The translations under genes were made by a program, and so were the position numbers. The notes beneath the pieces were generated by a model. That model had not been told where the DNA came from. It was given only the letters and a program-made list of their open reading frames with translations, and did not search any database. 7,895 nt of DNA, taken from UBA7236 sp036734545 (GTDB taxonomy: Bacteria; Bacteroidota; Bacteroidia; Chitinophagales; BACL12). The stretch spans positions 1 to 7,895 of the forward strand of contig DAIMYJ010000119.1 of the NCBI GenBank assembly GCA_036734545.1. Reading direction: 5' to 3'. Positions 1 to 6,275 of the stretch are shown one piece after another (positions within the stretch are counted from its first letter, which is position 1; the number at the start of each line of letters is the position of its first letter).

Positions 1-15
1 CCCTTAATATTTATT

Positions 16-23
16 TAACTTTG
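16..23 (+). promoter_or_regulatory. Bacteroidota -7 promoter element (TAACTTTG)
   Basis: The 8-mer TAACTTTG matches the Bacteroidota primary sigma factor -7 consensus TAnnTTTG exactly. It ends 19 bases before the ATG at 43, which would give a 5' leader of roughly 10-15 bases. The -33 element would lie outside the window. The same 8-mer occurs at 3041-3048 before the second gene. No purine-rich Shine-Dalgarno is visible between this element and the ATG, which is common in this phylum. Confidence 0.6.
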
Positions 24-42
24 ACCACCTCACTCCATCACT

Positions 43-2913
43 ATGCGCAAACTCCTCCTCCCCCTCCTACTCCTATCCCTCACCGCTCTTCACGCCCAGG
101 TCGTCATCAACGAAGGCTCCAACAAAAGCTATCAGACCGGTATCGATGAGGATGGCGACAGCGAGGATTGGATCGAACTGCATAACGCAGGTGCAGCGGC
201 GGTGGATCTCTCGAGTTTCTTTTTGAGTGATAAAGCATCCGAGCCCTTCATGTGGCCGCTCACGGGCATCACCATCGGGCCGGATGAATTTGTGCAGGTG
301 TTCTGCAGCGAAAAAGAACGCTATCGCAGCGCGCCCTTCACCAACACCATCAACGACATCAACTACACACCTTTCGTCGGCTGGAACACACACACCTTCA
401 CCACGCCCTTCATCTGGGATGGCAGCAGCAACATCATCATCAACACCTGCTCGTATGTGAACACCGGCTACACCGATAATGCCATTTTCCTGCAATCCGC
501 CACACCCTACGTCTCCACCGTAGCCGCGTTCAACGACGGCAGCGACGCATCCTGTTCGGCACTCGCGGGCACACCGTATTTTCAGCGACCCAACCTCCAA
601 CTCAACGGCGTCACCATCGGCACCGGCACCATCCAAAATTCACCCACCGATTATCCCGCACCGTATGGCAACTGGTATTGGAGCGCGCGCCATCAGATAC
701 TCGTCCTCGCATCGGAACTCCTCGATGCAGGCGTCACCCCGGGCCCCATCAGCTCATTAGGTTTTGAGGTGGTGTATGCAAATGGCGTTACATATACGTA
801 TATGGATATTTCCATGTTGGCAACACCGTTGACTGAACTAAGCAGCGGATTGCTGCCTCTAACCGGCAACTACGATCACACCAATTTCAAGATCAGCTCC
901 GAAGGAGAAAATATTTATTTATTCGATGTCACCGGAACGAACGTAAGCACGCTCTTCGTGCAGTCACCCGTTGCCGATGTATCCGTTGGCCGCACGCCGG
1001 ATGACTCCGAAATTATTTATTGGATGTCGCCCACACCGGGTGCTACGAACAACGATGCGGTGCTGTATACCGATACCTTATTATCACCGGTATTTTCCGT
1101 GCCCACCGGTATCATGGATGCGCCGTTCACACTCGACATCACCAACCCCAACACCGCGCCCATCACCACCAAGATCACCTACACGCTCGATGGCAGTGAA
1201 CCCACGGCTCTTTCCACAATTTATACCGGCACGCCCATCTCTATCGATGCCACCACTGTTGTGCGTGCAAGAATATTTCCCATAGGCGCACCCAATTATA
1301 TTCCGAGCTATGATACATACGCCACGTATTTATTCGATGTNNNNNNNNNNNNNNNNNNNNNNNNNNNNNNNNNNNNNNNNNNNNNNNNNNNNNNNNNNNN
1401 NNNNNNNNNNNNNNNNNNNNNNNNNNNNNNNNNNNNNNNNCATTCGGCATTGGGTGAACAGCCCATCAACGAAGCACTTATTCCGAATATCCCTTTCAGG
1501 GATATCTATAGCGATGTCTACCTCCGCAACGGCAGCAATCAATATCTGGTATTGCCGTATAAGGATGCGTGTCAGGTGAGCATGATGAGCAAGGGCACCG
1601 ATACGTATTATTCCGCGATGGAACCGGCTACCGTGTATATCAACGGAGAGTATTTCGGCTTGTATGAAGTGCGCGAAAAATTCAACACCGAATATTTCGA
1701 TGTACGCGAAAATGTGAACGAAGACTCCGTCGAGATCCTCACGCTCAGTTATTTCTACAACCTCGTGCTGCGCGCTCTCGAAGGCGATGTCGATAATTTC
1801 TTTGCCGACTACAATGCCTTCAACGCCCTCGACCCGCTCGACACCAACTACCTCACCCTCGCCGATCAGTATTTCGATATGGACCACTACACCGATTACA
1901 TCATCGGCGAATCGTGGATGGCGAATATCGACTGGCCCTGGAACAACATCAAGATCTACCGCTCCAATACTACCGGCGGACGCTGGCGCTTTGTGCTCAT
2001 CGACCTCGAACTCGCCATGGCGCCCAACAGCTGGACCACCTGTTACTACGATCACATCGACTATCTGCTCACGCAAAGTCCCGATAATCCGTACATCAAC
2101 ATCTGGCTCCAAAGCATGATGAACCCCGATTACAAAAATTACTTCATCAACCGCTTCGCCGATCTCATGAACACCAGCTATCTCACCGACACCCTGCTGG
2201 CACAGGAGCAGTCGTTCTACGATAAAATGGTTCCCGAGATGCCCAATCAATATGCACGCTGGGGTGATCCGGGAAATATCGACGGACAGATGGAAACATT
2301 TGAAGCCAATCATGAAACCTTCCGTCAGCAACTGGCCTGCCGCACCGAGCGGGTAAGAGACGACATCGAAAAAGGATTCGATCTGGAGAAACAGGTGACC
2401 GTACACCTAAAGGTGTATCCCGACTCTGCCGGCACCATCCAGTTAAACACCATTCAGCCCACACAATATCCGTGGTCGGGTATTTATTTTGATGGTGTGC
2501 CCATTCAGCTCACCGCGATAGCCGATACCGGTTATGTCTTTTCACACTGGATGCCCAACGTGTTCATCAGCGACACGCTGAATCCATCGTTCGAAGAAAA
2601 CATCGTGCTCGACTCCACCACCTTCACGGCCGTCTTCGAGCGCCTCCCCGATCCCGATGGGCCTGCGATCGATTTCACGGTATATCCTTCACCGGCCACC
2701 AACCTCATCACCATCGCCCACGACAACCCCACCCTGGCCGCCGGCACCTCCTTCCACATTTTCGACATCCAGGGCCGCTCCATCGCCACCGGCCCCATCA
2801 CCCCCGACAACACCACCTCCATCGACATCTCCACCCTCAACGCAGCCCTATACTACATCCGCATCAACCGCAGCGGAGAAATACTGGAGACGCTATCGTT
2901 CGTTAAGCTATAA
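43..2913 (+). CDS. Secreted CotH kinase-like protein with LTD and T9SS sorting domain
   Basis: This is a 956-residue reading frame including 34 unknown residues from the N gap. Residues 1-18 form a signal peptide with a leucine-rich core and likely cleavage after ALHA, leaving Gln at +1. Residues 19-92 (VVINEG, DWIELHN) and 279-337 (HTNFKISSEGE) are the two halves of a lamin-tail domain. Residues about 98-270 between them resemble a Bacteroidota extracellular module (GWNTHTF, WDGSSN, YPAPYGNWYW). Residues about 349-432 resemble the chitobiase/beta-hexosaminidase C-terminal domain (YTLDGSEPT). After the gap, residues 467-775 are CotH-like (YINGEYFGLYEVREK, DWPWNNIKIYR, RWRFVLIDLE); CotH proteins are atypical protein kinases related to Fam20C. 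Residues 783-866 resemble an InlB-type repeat (GYVFSHW), and 876-956 are a T9SS type A sorting domain (VYPSPATNLI). The protein is presumably exported and surface-attached or released; its substrate is unknown. Start choice rests on the signal peptide and the promoter element. Confidence 0.85.
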   Translation: MRKLLLPLLLLSLTALHAQVVINEGSNKSYQTGIDEDGDSEDWIELHNAGAAAVDLSSFFLSDKASEPFMWPLTGITIGPDEFVQVFCSEKERYRSAPFTNTINDINYTPFVGWNTHTFTTPFIWDGSSNIIINTCSYVNTGYTDNAIFLQSATPYVSTVAAFNDGSDASCSALAGTPYFQRPNLQLNGVTIGTGTIQNSPTDYPAPYGNWYWSARHQILVLASELLDAGVTPGPISSLGFEVVYANGVTYTYMDISMLATPLTELSSGLLPLTGNYDHTNFKISSEGENIYLFDVTGTNVSTLFVQSPVADVSVGRTPDDSEIIYWMSPTPGATNNDAVLYTDTLLSPVFSVPTGIMDAPFTLDITNPNTAPITTKITYTLDGSEPTALSTIYTGTPISIDATTVVRARIFPIGAPNYIPSYDTYATYLFDXXXXXXXXXXXXXXXXXXXXXXXXXXXXXXXXXXHSALGEQPINEALIPNIPFRDIYSDVYLRNGSNQYLVLPYKDACQVSMMSKGTDTYYSAMEPATVYINGEYFGLYEVREKFNTEYFDVRENVNEDSVEILTLSYFYNLVLRALEGDVDNFFADYNAFNALDPLDTNYLTLADQYFDMDHYTDYIIGESWMANIDWPWNNIKIYRSNTTGGRWRFVLIDLELAMAPNSWTTCYYDHIDYLLTQSPDNPYINIWLQSMMNPDYKNYFINRFADLMNTSYLTDTLLAQEQSFYDKMVPEMPNQYARWGDPGNIDGQMETFEANHETFRQQLACRTERVRDDIEKGFDLEKQVTVHLKVYPDSAGTIQLNTIQPTQYPWSGIYFDGVPIQLTAIADTGYVFSHWMPNVFISDTLNPSFEENIVLDSTTFTAVFERLPDPDGPAIDFTVYPSPATNLITIAHDNPTLAAGTSFHIFDIQGRSIATGPITPDNTTSIDISTLNAALYYIRINRSGEILETLSFVKL
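1341..1440. other. Assembly gap of 100 N
   Basis: Exactly 100 unknown bases lie within the CotH-like gene, at the junction between the chitobiase-C-like domain and the CotH domain. A round 100 is a usual scaffolding placeholder, so the true size is unknown. The frame happens to stay open across it. The front part of the CotH domain seems to be missing here, so the predicted protein length should not be trusted. Confidence 0.95.
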
Positions 2914-2920
2914 AAAGGAA

Positions 2921-2944
2921 CCTGCCTGAAATACGGCAGGCAGG
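2921..2944. repeat. Inverted repeat / hairpin CCTGCCTG...CAGGCAGG
   Basis: A perfect 8-bp stem (CCTGCCTG at 2921-2928 and CAGGCAGG at 2937-2944) encloses an 8-base loop, starting 8 bases after the stop codon of the CotH-like gene. It could act as a transcription terminator or 3' end stabiliser, but no T tract follows. GC-rich palindromes of this kind recur between genes in many Bacteroidota genomes, as far as I recall. Confidence 0.65.
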
Positions 2945-2950
2945 CACGGA

Positions 2951-2968
2951 TCCCGATAGCTATCGGGA
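2951..2968. repeat. Perfect 18-bp palindrome TCCCGATAGCTATCGGGA
   Basis: The 18 bases are a perfect palindrome and could fold as a 7-bp stem with a 4-base loop. It sits 7 bases after the preceding hairpin, so the two together form a compact intergenic structure between the CotH-like gene and the SRPBCC gene. Copies of ACGGATC or near variants flank it on both sides. It could be a bidirectional terminator, a REP-like element or a protein-binding site; the sequence alone does not decide. Confidence 0.7.
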
Positions 2969-3040
2969 CGGATCTAAACGGATAGGGACAGATCATGAAT
3001 TCTAAAGAACTTCACCCTTCTTCGAAACATTCAGCCATAG

Positions 3041-3048
3041 TAACTTTG
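3041..3048 (+). promoter_or_regulatory. Bacteroidota -7 promoter element (TAACTTTG)
   Basis: This is an exact match to TAnnTTTG and identical to the element before the first gene. It lies 89 bases before the ATG at 3138, giving a leader of about 80 bases that contains a small GC hairpin and an octamer repeat. A clear -33 TTG box about 20 bases upstream is not seen, so the call is moderate. Confidence 0.5.
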
Positions 3049-3072
3049 CATATCAATCTCCCTTCACTTCCA

Positions 3073-3086
3073 TCCGCCGCAGCGGA
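3073..3086 (+). repeat. Small leader hairpin TCCGC-CGCA-GCGGA
   Basis: A 5-bp perfect stem with a 4-base loop lies in the predicted untranslated leader of the SRPBCC gene, 51 bases before its start codon. It might affect leader stability; it is short enough to be chance. Confidence 0.3.
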
Positions 3087-3151
3087 CACACCCACGCACC
3101 CACGCACTTACGCACCTACGCACCTCAACACGAACACATGAACACCCGAAC
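3086..3151. repeat. Octamer tandem repeat spanning a start codon
   Basis: Five consecutive 8-base units fill 3086-3125: ACACACCC, ACGCACCC, ACGCACTT, ACGCACCT, ACGCACCT. After a 2-base offset, three related units follow at 3128-3151: ACACGAAC, ACATGAAC, ACCCGAAC. The ATG of the SRPBCC gene lies inside the second unit of the latter block. The C/A-rich, G-poor strand may keep the ribosome landing site unstructured. A change in unit number before the ATG would alter leader length only, while one inside the coding part would shift the frame because 8 is not a multiple of 3. Confidence 0.7.
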
Positions 3152-3641
3152 ACATCTCACCACCATCTACAACTGCTCACTAGAACGCGCATTCAAAACA
3201 CCCATGCTCTGTGATGTTACAAAAGTGCACACCGGCTATGGACTGATGCCGAAGATCACAGCGGTATCTGATGATGCGAACTGGGGGCAGCCGGGCAGCA
3301 CTAAAAAAGTGTATGCCGACAAATCTATTTCCTTCAAAGGCGGATATGTATCCATGGATAAAGTGGTCGAGCGCAGGGACAATGCATATTGGAAAATTGA
3401 GGTGAGTGATTTTCAGTCGTGGATGCTGGGGTTCACGCATTTTACAGGTGAGTGGCAAACGACCGAATTATCGCCCAACGTGATTCAGATCGACTACACC
3501 TACACCCTGCACGCCGGCATGCCGTTATTATATCCCCTCCAGTGGCTGTTCACCCGCCTCTTCTGGAGATCCTACATGCGCCAGGCCCTCGAGAACGTTC
3601 GCCAACTCGCCTACAACGAAGAGCCGTACATGTACCCTTGA
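3138..3641 (+). CDS. SRPBCC (START/polyketide cyclase-like) family protein
   Basis: This is a 167-residue cytosolic protein without signal peptide or clear membrane segment, a normal length for a single SRPBCC domain. Members of this superfamily form a helix-grip fold with a deep pocket for hydrophobic ligands, and family membership alone does not name the ligand. Visible support is the overall pattern: a short N-terminal strand (THLTTIYNCSLERAF), alternating beta strands through residues about 40-125 (WKIEVSDF, GEWQTTELSPNVIQIDYTYT), and a long amphipathic C-terminal helix at about 135-160 (LFWRSYMRQALENVRQLAYN). The start at 3138 is preceded by a TAACTTTG element and falls in an octamer repeat; no Shine-Dalgarno is seen. 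The gene appears monocistronic, 224 bases after the CotH-like gene. An alternative is a fold look-alike of unknown function. Confidence 0.75.
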   Translation: MNTRTHLTTIYNCSLERAFKTPMLCDVTKVHTGYGLMPKITAVSDDANWGQPGSTKKVYADKSISFKGGYVSMDKVVERRDNAYWKIEVSDFQSWMLGFTHFTGEWQTTELSPNVIQIDYTYTLHAGMPLLYPLQWLFTRLFWRSYMRQALENVRQLAYNEEPYMYP

Positions 3642-3647
3642 GGAAAA

Positions 3648-3675
3648 ACCCCTTGTCATTGTCTGACATTGGGGT
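3648..3675 (+). terminator. Possible hairpin after the SRPBCC gene
   Basis: ACCCC (3648-3652) pairs with GGGGT (3671-3675) and TGTCA (3654-3658) with TGACA (3664-3668), leaving a small internal bulge and a 5-base loop. It begins 7 bases after the stop codon. There is no T run behind it, so it may be a 3'-end structure rather than a classical intrinsic terminator. Confidence 0.4.
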
Positions 3676-3696
3676 ATCAGCAGATTACACTTTCTA

Positions 3697-3783
3697 GCCA
3701 CAAGGGCGCAAGGACGCAATGGATGCACTAAGAAAACGCATCGACACCCTTTGCGAACCATCGCGTCTTCGCGCCTTAGTGGC
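3697..3783. repeat. Degenerate inverted repeat (26-bp arms)
   Basis: The arm at 3697-3722 (starting GCCACAAGGGCGC) and the arm at 3758-3783 (reverse complement starting GCCACTAAGGCGC) match at 21 of 26 positions, with a 35-base spacer. Each arm has an internal short period built on AAGGCGC/AAGACGC. Such GCCAC-AAGG-CGC repeats are scattered between genes in Bacteroidota and often produce spurious short protein predictions (LRALVAKK type), as I recall. It lies directly upstream of the methyltransferase-like fragment. Confidence 0.6.
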
Positions 3784-3838
3784 GAAAAAATGCCAAACAA
3801 CAGAATACCGTAATTTCGTGAGGTCAGTATTATTACAC

Positions 3839-3991
3839 ATGAACTCCACCCTCCCACTCGAACGCCTGCTGCAGAAAATGCGGTTTGGGAAGGTGGTGCA
3901 GTATCTGGAGGGCGAGGTGCTGGATTTTGGCGGTAAACAATCCTTATTACATGATTATTTGTTAAAGTTCAATCTGAATGGCAATAAGTAA
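3839..3991 (+). pseudogene. Truncated SAM methyltransferase-like N-terminus
   Basis: Starting at the ATG at 3839 the frame encodes 50 residues. Residues 7-24 (LERLLQKMRFGKVVQYLE) are a helix of the type preceding motif I, and residues 26-32 (EVLDFGG) resemble motif I of class I SAM-dependent methyltransferases (consensus VLDxGxGxG). The frame then ends at TAA right after FNLNGNK, where such proteins would continue with the second beta strand, so most of the fold, including the rest of the cofactor site, is absent. No continuation is visible in the following 280 bases in any frame I read. The frame is open upstream to an ATG at 3719, but that part lies in the inverted repeat and is probably not coding. 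The assignment is a resemblance over a short stretch; a small unrelated protein remains possible. Confidence 0.45.
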
Positions 3992-4271
3992 TAGGACAAT
4001 CAACAAAACGAAAAGCAACTGCCGAAAAGTCAACGTATAGGAGAATTTACCAGAAACTGTTTTGAATTAAATAACCAGGGAGTGGCCTGAACGGTACCGA
4101 AGGTTAAAAAAACAAGACCCGACACTAACGTGTAACCACACCAAGTGTCAGGCCTGCTTAATGAAAACATGCACAATTTTTACTAACCTTAATCATAATC
4201 AACATTCCTCCAAAACTAATCAACCGCTTTTGCCAAACAATATACAAATGCTAATAAATTGATCACAATAG
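3992..4271. other. Non-coding stretch between gene fragment and IS
   Basis: These 280 bases hold no convincing gene. The composition drops towards A+T compared with the left flank. Small inverted repeats are present (GACACT with AGTGTC around 4120-4150; palindrome CGGTACCG at 4092-4099). I cannot assign a function; it may be a remnant of the event that cut off the methyltransferase-like gene. Confidence 0.5.
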
Positions 4272-4303
4272 TGACCTCCGCCCAAATTTAGGACTGTTCT
4301 AAA
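4272..4303 (+). repeat. Left terminal inverted repeat of the IS
   Basis: The end begins TGACCTCCGCCCAAAT and runs to GTTCTAAA at 4296-4303. It matches the reverse complement of 5448-5482 at the outer 8 bases and at the inner GTTCTAAA block, with a 3-base length difference between. The orfB stop codon (4288-4290) lies within it. Confidence 0.75.
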
Positions 4304-5130
4304 ATCAAGTTTTTCGGCTTATTAGCTGCTTCGATTATTTCAATGGGAGTCATGTCATTTAAAGAGCTGTGGGTCCTGAAATGATTGTATTCCCATCTCT
4401 ATGATTCGACTCTTTCTACTGCATCATCCAAGGATAAGAACCAATTCACACTTAACCACTCACCTCTGAATTTCCCATTGAAGGATTCTATAAATGGGTT
4501 GTCAGTGGGTTTTCCGGGTCTCGAGAGGTCTAGGATCACCTTGTTGTCATATGCCCATTTAACCAGCGCCTTGGATATAAACTCACTTCCATTATCCACC
4601 TGAATGCGATCGGGTCACCTTTGTTCTACAAGTTTAATTTGTTCTAATGAAGCTACCACGTCTTCTCCTTTAAGACTTTGCCCAACACCCAGATGCAGAC
4701 ATTTCCAGCTATAGTTATCGACTATCGTTAATATCCTGAATCTCCTGCCATCGAAAAGCTGGTCCGCCACAAAGTCCATGCACCAGCACTGGTGTATTTT
4801 ATGCAAATCCAGCCTTTCTAACCGGTGTGCTCCAGATCTGCTTCTCCTCGGCCGTTTGCTCCTTAAATTCAGGCCTTCATTGCGATACAACCTGTACAAG
4901 CGTTTGTGATTGTCGGTAAACCCCTCTCTGCGCATGAGTATAGAGATCCTCCATAATCCATAACGCACTCTGGTCATTGCAATCTCCTTCATGCGTTGTA
5001 TGGCTGCAGATTCATCCCGTTTATGTGGCTGGTAATACCAGACAGGTTTCTGCAGCACCAATTTGCAACTCCTGCGTATGGATACGCAATAATTGTTTGT
5101 CAATTCTTCGGCCATTGCTTTACGCTGCAC
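4288..5130 (-). pseudogene. IS3-family transposase OrfB (nonsense-mutated)
   Basis: This is the catalytic half of the transposase, with an rve integrase core. Taking the GTG at 5130 as residue 1, the N-terminal HTH_21-like part has RYGLWRISILMRREG (55-69) and HKRLYRLYRNEGL (75-87), typical of the IS407 group. The DDE triad is Asp119 (CWCMDF), Asp179 (VDNGSEF) and Glu215 (FIESFNG), with 60- and 35-residue spacing as expected. TGA at 4615-4617 replaces what is usually Gly before PDRIQVDNG, and TAG at 4399-4401 replaces a residue that is usually Trp, after VERVES; the frame then continues through RWEYNHFRTHSSLN to TAA at 4288-4290. Both breaks are single-base substitutions rather than frameshifts. 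The frame is open upstream to the slippery site, so OrfAB fusion was the original product. Confidence 0.88.
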
Positions 5131-5135
5131 CGGCC

Positions 5136-5402
5136 TTAAAGCTTTTTTTTCAATACATCCTGCAGCATTTGTTTGTCAAGACTCAGATCGGCTAGCAGTT
5201 TCTTCAGCTGCTGATTTTCTTCCTCCAGCTGCCGCAATCTTCTTAACTCAGATACCCCTATACCACCTTATTTCTTCTTCCAGTTAAAGAACGTTGGCTC
5301 ACTGATGCCCATTTTTCTGCAGACCCCACTCACCTTTACACCACCTTCAGCTTGTTTCAAAGCAAATGCGATCTGCTGCTCTGTAAACTTCGATTTTTTC
5401 AT
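5136..5402 (-). pseudogene. IS3-family OrfA (HTH/leucine zipper), nonsense-mutated
   Basis: This 88-codon frame encodes the DNA-binding half of the transposase. Residues 1-44 (MKKSKFTEQQIAFALKQAE, VCRKMGISEPTFFNW) are an HTH_Tnp_1-type helix-turn-helix. After a TAA at 5268-5270, where family members have Tyr or similar (KKK-stop-GGIGVSEL), residues 46-88 form a coiled coil (SELRRLRQLEEENQQLKKLL) ending DLSLDKQMLQDVLKKKL. The natural end is TAA at 5136-5138. The ATG at 5402 lies 80 bases inside the right IS end, which is typical. Only one substitution breaks it. Confidence 0.88.
5142..5150 (-). promoter_or_regulatory. Programmed -1 frameshift site (A8 then G)
   Basis: On the minus strand a run of eight A is followed by GC, right before the orfA stop. 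The orfB frame is -1 relative to orfA, and it reads through this run into KALRPVQRKAM, exactly the sequence expected at the OrfA-OrfB junction of IS407-like transposases. A-run slippage is the known mechanism for producing the OrfAB transposase in the IS3 family. It has no present use here because the frame is interrupted elsewhere. Confidence 0.75.
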
Positions 5403-5447
5403 GCTTTTTCGGTTTATACTGTTATGAAATTACCGAAAAAACTCTAA

Positions 5448-5482
5448 TTTAGAACGATTCGGTTTTTGGGGAGGGGAGGTCA
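5448..5482 (-). repeat. Right terminal inverted repeat of the IS
   Basis: Read on the minus strand from 5482 the end begins TGACCTCCCCTCCCC and runs to GTTCTAAA, mirroring the left end. The plus strand just outside is a run of six G, unlike the left flank. Confidence 0.75.
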
Positions 5483-5629
5483 GGGGGGCAATTCTATGCG
5501 ATTCAATCTAATGAAATCTTTAGTGTTGTCCATGCAGGTAAGTTCCTTACAAGTATGATGAATTAAAAACATTCACGGCTTTGTTAACATCTTTCTCTAC
5601 TTCCTACTTAATCTAATTTTTGAGGAATG

Positions 5630-5645
5630 CTATCAGCGCTGATAG
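5630..5645. repeat. Perfect 16-bp palindrome CTATCAGCGCTGATAG
   Basis: A perfect palindrome lies in the AT-rich non-coding stretch, GC-richer than its surroundings. It could be a REP-like intergenic element, a terminator stem or a binding site for a dimeric protein. There is no gene close enough to decide. Confidence 0.55.
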
Positions 5646-5749
5646 GCAAATAAAACCAATTTCACTATTTTCTTCAAGTAGCTTACATCAAATACTTTTG
5701 ACCAGATTTTGTCATTATTGAGCGTCACTGTTCTGATACATTATTTCAA

Positions 5750-5968
5750 TTAAAAACATCCAACATGCAAATTGGGGAATGAAAAACCTGGGTATATTGA
5801 ACTAAAATATCGTATGGAGTATTCCGCACCATTTTTGGATGTTTTTTGAATATTTATTTGCAATGTATCCTTCGATGAAAGTAGCCCCTTCTTTTTTTTG
5901 CCGCATGAAAATATGGCCTGCAACTCAAAGACCAAAGCTAACCTGTTCAGCAAAATGCCAACCTTCAT
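5750..5968 (-). CDS. Doubtful small ORF, possible lipoprotein-like peptide
   Basis: This is a 72-residue frame starting at an ATG. The first 20 residues are hydrophobic and are followed by AIFSCGKKKKG, loosely like a lipoprotein signal peptide with a Cys at residue 22 and a lysine-rich tether. The remainder (KTSKNGAEYSIRYF) has no family I recognise. No TAnnTTTG element or ribosome binding site is visible upstream, and the Lys-rich part comes from a homopolymeric A tract. It may equally be chance or a piece of a decayed gene. Confidence 0.2.
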   Translation of the reverse strand: MKVGILLNRLALVFELQAIFSCGKKKKGLLSSKDTLQINIQKTSKNGAEYSIRYFSSIYPGFSFPNLHVGCF

Positions 5969-6275
5969 TGTGCTATTTGAAGTTTTTATAAATCAAACTG
6001 TTCAGCGTAGTATTCCACATGTAGCCATGCAAAGACTGAGGACCTGTGATGATATAGATGCTTTTAATTAGGTGTTTTACTGAATCAAATCGCTCTCAAA
6101 GGATTTATTTACAAGCCTCTTCATTTAGTAATACATCAGCATACACTTTGGAAATATATTCAAGAATATCATTTCTGAAGCGCAAAATGCTACCTGATTC
6201 GGCTAATTATTGTGTTACTGTCAGCGGTAGTTGCGTAAAGCAAATTACCAATGAAATATTGGTGGCAATGCCAAT

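Larger units (their letters stand above)
4272..5482 (-). mobile_element. IS3-family (IS407-like) insertion sequence, inactive
   Basis: The element is about 1.2 kb, the usual size for this group. Its ends both read TGACCTCC inward and share further blocks (GTTCTAAA, AGTTTTTCGG-like), giving an imperfect terminal inverted repeat. It carries overlapping orfA and orfB on the minus strand with a -1 frameshift site between them and a D-D-E triad with 60/35 spacing. Three in-frame nonsense codons (5268-5270, 4615-4617, 4399-4401) make it dead. IS407-type elements normally create a 4-bp target duplication; the flanks here (ATAG left, GGGG right) do not match, which suggests later loss of flanking sequence or recombination between IS copies. 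Confidence 0.88.

Noticed and set aside
73..636. 187-codon minus-strand frame opposite the CotH-like gene
   Set aside because: Low-complexity G/V/D-rich translation antisense to a well-supported coding frame; it is a codon-bias shadow.
1330..2406. 358-codon minus-strand frame including the N gap
   Set aside because: Antisense to CotH motifs that are clear on the plus strand; its translation is V/I/E/H-rich with no domain pattern, and it is kept open partly by the Ns.
3086..3151. CRISPR array
   Set aside because: Units are 8 bases with no spacers, so this is a simple tandem repeat; no cas gene is present.
4268..4271. Target site duplication for the IS
   Set aside because: The left tetramer ATAG has no partner at 5483-5486 (GGGG); shifting the ends by a few bases did not produce one.
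4399..4617. Stop-codon readthrough or an alternative genetic code to rescue the transposase
   Set aside because: All three stop codons occur in it, and other genes in the window end normally at TAA or TGA with proper C-termini, so ordinary decay is the simpler reading.
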